Position numbers and translations under genes: made by a program. A stretch of DNA of 64,000 nt from Polynucleobacter wuianus (GTDB lineage: Bacteria > Pseudomonadota > Gammaproteobacteria > Burkholderiales > Burkholderiaceae): assembly GCF_001659725.1 (NCBI RefSeq), contig NZ_CP015922.1, forward strand, positions 1,488,001 to 1,552,000. Reading direction: 5' to 3'. Shown piece by piece: positions 60,769-64,000 of the stretch. Every line of letters starts with the position of its first letter. Position 1 is the stretch's first letter. Below the pieces are notes generated by a model. That model ran no database searches. It had not been told where the DNA came from and was given only the letters and a program-made list of their open reading frames with translations.

Positions 60769-61764
60769 ATGTCTAATACTATTTATCGGCAAAAGCCGAT
60801 TTTTTTATCTTTTCTGTTTGCCTTAATTGGGCTAGCAACTAGCCTGAGCGCTCATGCTCAAACTCCTGCTTACCCCACTAAGCCGATCAAACTTATTGCA
60901 CCTGTTGCCGCGGGCGGTGGCTTAGATAATATTGCTCGCGCTGTTGCCGAGAAACTATCCCGCTCACTTGGTCAGCCAGTTATCGTTGAAAACATGGGTG
61001 GCGGCGGTGGCGCCATCGCCTCACAAGCAACTGCAAAAGCGCCCGCTGATGGCTATACCCTGATGGTTGCGTATGTTGGCACTCATGGCACCAATCCAGC
61101 AGTTCGTCGACTTCCTTATGATGCGATCAAAGATTTCACTCCCATCGGCATGATTGGCGCAACTCCTAATGTCTTAATCATCAACCCTGAGTTGCCGATT
61201 AAAAATTTTAAAGAGTTTGTGGACTACGCAAAAAAGAATCCAGCCAAATTAAGTTATGGATCAGCTGGACCAGGAACATTAACTCACCTCGGAATGGAGC
61301 AACTGAAGCTTGCCGCTGGCATCTTCATGGTGCACGTACCTTATCGTGGCGTCGGACCTGCCTACACAGACCTTCTAGCTGGACAAACGCAGGCGATGTT
61401 GCCAACTCTATTTGCAGCCCTACCCTATATTGATACAAATCGCGTGCGGGGCCTAGCAGTTACTGGCGCTAAGCGCAGTTCAGCCGCCCCCAATATCCCT
61501 ACCTTTAAAGAGTTGGGCTTTAGCGGTTTTGATGGTCAGCAATGGTATGGAATTGTTGGACCTGCAAATCTACCACCGGCCATTGTTAGCAAACTGAATA
61601 CTGAGCTGAATAAAGTGCTGGCCTTACATGACTTCTCAGAAAAGATGACAAGCGAAGCAATGACCTTAATGCCAATGTCTCCAAACCAATTCTCAAATTA
61701 CATCAAAGAAGATATTGCACGCTGGGCTAAAGTTGCCAAAGATCGTCACATTGAACTTGAATAA
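60769..61764 (+). CDS. Bug-family solute-binding protein
   Basis: A 331-residue exported protein with signal peptide (about residues 10-31, S-A-H-A-Q cleavage). The mature part begins Y-P-T-K-P-I-K-L-I-A-P-V-A-A-G-G-G-L-D-N-I-A-R and has L-S-Y-G-S-A-G-P-G-T-L-T-H-L-G-M, both Bug/TctC marks. It precedes an MmgE/PrpD gene by 48 bp, so its ligand is probably the substrate of that enzyme, an organic acid. Confidence 0.9.
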   Translation: MSNTIYRQKPIFLSFLFALIGLATSLSAHAQTPAYPTKPIKLIAPVAAGGGLDNIARAVAEKLSRSLGQPVIVENMGGGGGAIASQATAKAPADGYTLMVAYVGTHGTNPAVRRLPYDAIKDFTPIGMIGATPNVLIINPELPIKNFKEFVDYAKKNPAKLSYGSAGPGTLTHLGMEQLKLAAGIFMVHVPYRGVGPAYTDLLAGQTQAMLPTLFAALPYIDTNRVRGLAVTGAKRSSAAPNIPTFKELGFSGFDGQQWYGIVGPANLPPAIVSKLNTELNKVLALHDFSEKMTSEAMTLMPMSPNQFSNYIKEDIARWAKVAKDRHIELE

Positions 61765-61812
61765 ATTTATCTCTTACATTCCCCATCATTCATATCAATC
61801 ATAGGAAATAAC

Positions 61813-63186
61813 ATGTCTCACGCTATCGCTGCAGCAGCCGATTTAAATGCGCCACCAGTTACAAAGATTCTGGCAGAGTTTGTCACCTCACATCCCAGCC
61901 AAGGCTGGACACCAGAAGTGGATCACGAAGCGCATCGCACTTTTTTAAACTGGCTTGGCTGCGCAATTGGTGCAGCTAACCATGAAAGCGTTGAGTCTTC
62001 ATTAGCCGCTATTCGTGAATTTCAGCCAGCGCCGCAAGCCAGCATCCTCGGACGTAAAGATAAAGTTGATATGGGTGGCGCTGCTCTGATTAATGGCATT
62101 AGTTCCCATACTTTTGACTTTGATGACACTCACTTAAAGACGGTGATTCATCCTGCGGGCCCAGTCGCTTCAGCAATCTTGGCTTTGGGCGAACACACCA
62201 ATGCCAATGGTCGCCAAATTATTGACTCCTTAGTTTTAGGTATCGATGTTGCATGCCGTGTTGGCAATGCTATGTACCCTGACCACTACCATCGCGGTTG
62301 GCATATCACCGGCTCAACCGGCATGTTGGGCTCTGCTGCGGCTTGTTCACGCTTAATGGGTCTTGATCTTCAAAAAACAACTATGGCACTCGGTATTGCC
62401 GCTTCACAGCCAGTTGGCATGCGCGAGCAATTTGGCACGATGACTAAGCCCTTTCATCCAGGTGGTGCTGCACGTGCTGGTCAACTCTCTGCGTTACTAG
62501 CAAAACATGGTTTCACAGCCAGCCCTAAAGCACTTGAAGCAGGTCGCGGTTATATGCAAACTGTTTCTACCAAGAATGACTGGACAGAAATTGATCGCGC
62601 CCTGGGTAAATCATTTGAGATCTCTTTAAATACCTATAAACCATTTGCTTGTGGCATCGTGATTCACCCTGCGATTGATGCATGCGCACAGTTACGCGCA
62701 CAGGGCGTCAAGGCTGAGGACGTAGAGCGTATCGAATTGCGCGTTCACCCACTCGTTCTAGAGCTTACTGGCAAGAAAACCCCTAAGGATGGTCTTGAGG
62801 GCAAATTTAGCGTCTACCATGGTTGTGCTGTTGGACTCATCTTTGGTCAAGCTGGTGAAGGCGAGTATGCGGATGACATCGTGAACCGTCCCGATGTTGT
62901 GGCATTGCGCGCTAAGGTGAACGCCACTACCGATACCTCTATTAGTGAAGCTTCAGTTGACGTTAAAGCCATCCTAAAAGACGGTAAAGAAGTACATATT
63001 TTTGTGAAGAATGCGATTGGTTCTGTAGAAAACCCAATGAGCGATGCCAATTTGGAACAGAAATTCACTAGCTTGGCAGAACCGATTATTGGCAAAGAGA
63101 AAACTCGTCAACTAATTTCCGCTCTATGGAAATTAGGCCAAGCCTCTGATCTCAAGCAGATCTTGAACCTTTGCACACCCGACTAA
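61813..63186 (+). CDS. MmgE/PrpD-family protein
   Basis: A 457-residue dehydratase/isomerase-type protein. Family marks are A-L-I-N-G-I-S-S-H-T-F-D-F-D-D-T-H (near residue 94), H-P-A-G-P-V-A-S-A, the conserved R-V-G-N, then M-T-K-P-F-H-P-G-G-A-A-R-A-G and the K-P-F-A-C-G end. Known members are 2-methylcitrate dehydratase, cis-aconitate decarboxylase and MmgE. The substrate is not readable from sequence. With a Bug protein upstream and a hydroxyacid dehydrogenase downstream it suggests uptake and breakdown of a tricarboxylic-type acid. Confidence 0.88.
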   Translation: MSHAIAAAADLNAPPVTKILAEFVTSHPSQGWTPEVDHEAHRTFLNWLGCAIGAANHESVESSLAAIREFQPAPQASILGRKDKVDMGGAALINGISSHTFDFDDTHLKTVIHPAGPVASAILALGEHTNANGRQIIDSLVLGIDVACRVGNAMYPDHYHRGWHITGSTGMLGSAAACSRLMGLDLQKTTMALGIAASQPVGMREQFGTMTKPFHPGGAARAGQLSALLAKHGFTASPKALEAGRGYMQTVSTKNDWTEIDRALGKSFEISLNTYKPFACGIVIHPAIDACAQLRAQGVKAEDVERIELRVHPLVLELTGKKTPKDGLEGKFSVYHGCAVGLIFGQAGEGEYADDIVNRPDVVALRAKVNATTDTSISEASVDVKAILKDGKEVHIFVKNAIGSVENPMSDANLEQKFTSLAEPIIGKEKTRQLISALWKLGQASDLKQILNLCTPD

Positions 63187-63207
63187 ATTTAAAGAGAGTA
63201 TTGATTA

Positions 63208-64000
63208 ATGGCTTCATTACCAAATATCGTCATCCTTGGAGACTACGAGCGTGCTCTGCGTCGCTTCTCCAATTGGGAAAAACTTGAGAAGCAAGCAAAT
63301 CTCACCTTTCACCATGAGCCACTGCGTGATGAGGCACTTTATGAAGCAGTGAAAGATGCAGATGCAATTGCAATCGTGCGTGATCGCTCTCCATTCAATG
63401 AAGCCATGATTGCACGCTTACCGAAGCTGAAATTTTTGATGTTTACAGGTGAACGTAATGGCACTCTCGATGCGGCAGCATTGGTAGCTCGTAACATTCC
63501 CATTGCCTGCTCACCTGGCGGTCCATCAAAGGAAACTACAGCAGAATTAACTTGGGCTCTCATTCTTGGCGCATCGAAACGTCTGATTGAAGAAAATAAA
63601 TTGATTGCATCAGGCGGATGGCGTGATCACCTTTCCGTTCTCCCCATGCTCTCAGGCGAACGCTTAGGCATCATGGGCCTGGGCGCAATTGGTAGTCGCG
63701 TAGCACGAGTTGGCGCTGCATTTGGAATGGAAGTCGTTGCTTGGAGTCCTCGTATGACTCCAGAGCGTGCTGCTGCGGAGAATGCTAAAGCAGTCAGTCT
63801 TGATGAATTGCTATCAACATCTAAGGTGGTATCCATGCATCTGGTAGCAGGACCTGGAACCAAAGGATTGATTAGTGCCGATCAATTGGCTTTGATGCGC
63901 CCTGACTCAATCCTGGTAAACACTTCACGTGCAGCCCTGATCAATATGGCTGATCTACAAAAAGCGTTGATTGCAGGCAAGCCAGGTCAAGCAGCTGTCG
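63208..64000 (+). CDS. D-2-hydroxyacid dehydrogenase, N-terminal part
   Basis: An open frame of at least 264 codons runs from the ATG at 63208 off the right edge. It opens M-A-S-L-P-N-I-V-I-L-G-D-Y-E and has L-M-F-T-G-E-R-N, then the Rossmann motif L-G-I-M-G-L-G-A-I-G-S-R-V-A (about residues 152-165). The N-T-S-R-A segment (about 237-241) holds the family Arg. The C-terminal Glu/His catalytic pair is outside the window. It follows the MmgE/PrpD gene by 21 bp, with an AAAGAGAG ribosome binding site. Confidence 0.88.
   Translation, partial: MASLPNIVILGDYERALRRFSNWEKLEKQANLTFHHEPLRDEALYEAVKDADAIAIVRDRSPFNEAMIARLPKLKFLMFTGERNGTLDAAALVARNIPIACSPGGPSKETTAELTWALILGASKRLIEENKLIASGGWRDHLSVLPMLSGERLGIMGLGAIGSRVARVGAAFGMEVVAWSPRMTPERAAAENAKAVSLDELLSTSKVVSMHLVAGPGTKGLISADQLALMRPDSILVNTSRAALINMADLQKALIAGKPGQAAV

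Noticed and set aside
1..64000. Insertion sequences and transposases
   Set aside because: No transposase-like protein and no clear IS terminal repeats were seen; the integrase is the only mobility gene.

Overview
The window looks like the chromosome of a free-living betaproteobacterium of the Burkholderiaceae, most like Polynucleobacter. The basis is the block gyrA-serC-pheA-hisC-tyrA-aroA-cmk-rpsA-ihfB-lapB, a tmRNA whose tag reads ANDERYALAA, two Bug-type solute-binding proteins of the tripartite tricarboxylate transporter class, and a kinase-only HldA heptose enzyme. The genus is inferred from protein style and gene order; no search was run.

Left chromosomal arm (1-29197). The window opens in the rimM/rpsP ribosomal operon, then holds a META-domain lipoprotein and a small membrane protein. 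A fatty-acid block follows: acyl-CoA dehydrogenase, both ETF subunits and an acyl-CoA ligase. After it come an HDAC-like hydrolase, mltB, cysM, a ComEA-like protein and an LPS-precursor cluster (hldD, hldA, ugd, lapB). Next is the conserved ihfB-rpsA-cmk-aroA-tyrA-hisC-pheA-serC-gyrA block on the minus strand. An OmpA-family lipid-free anchor protein, ubiG, gph and ssrA (tmRNA) follow on the plus strand.

Island (about 29174-56179, 27 kb). A P4-type tyrosine integrase lies just after the tmRNA 3' end. A degenerate copy of that tmRNA end (56157-56179) marks the far border. The backbone has phage character: an AlpA-like regulator with a small leader ORF, a DUF1376 replication protein with an embedded 7-bp iteron array, a TerS-like protein, TerL, portal, a scaffold-like protein, major capsid, holin and M15 endolysin. 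No tail, baseplate or tail-fibre gene is visible, so the element looks like a capsid-encoding satellite, or else a prophage whose tail module was lost. Cargo sits in and around this backbone: an OLD-like AAA+TOPRIM protein beside the integrase, a MarR-DUF2917-tautomerase unit, an HTH/nucleotidyltransferase pair with a palindromic operator, a DUF4238 gene flanked by 14-bp direct repeats, a nucleotidase, a BcgI-like fused nuclease-methylase with its specificity subunit, a DUF262-DUF1524-RAMA protein, a WYL regulator, and a STAS/HATPase plus DUF4325 pair. The right half therefore looks like a defence cluster.

Right chromosomal arm (56180-64000). A class I methyltransferase, pirin, a carboxymuconolactone-decarboxylase-family protein and a Bug protein lie on the minus strand. 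trhO, a second Bug protein, an MmgE/PrpD protein and the start of a D-2-hydroxyacid dehydrogenase lie on the plus strand. The last three look like an organic-acid uptake and catabolism operon that runs off the window.
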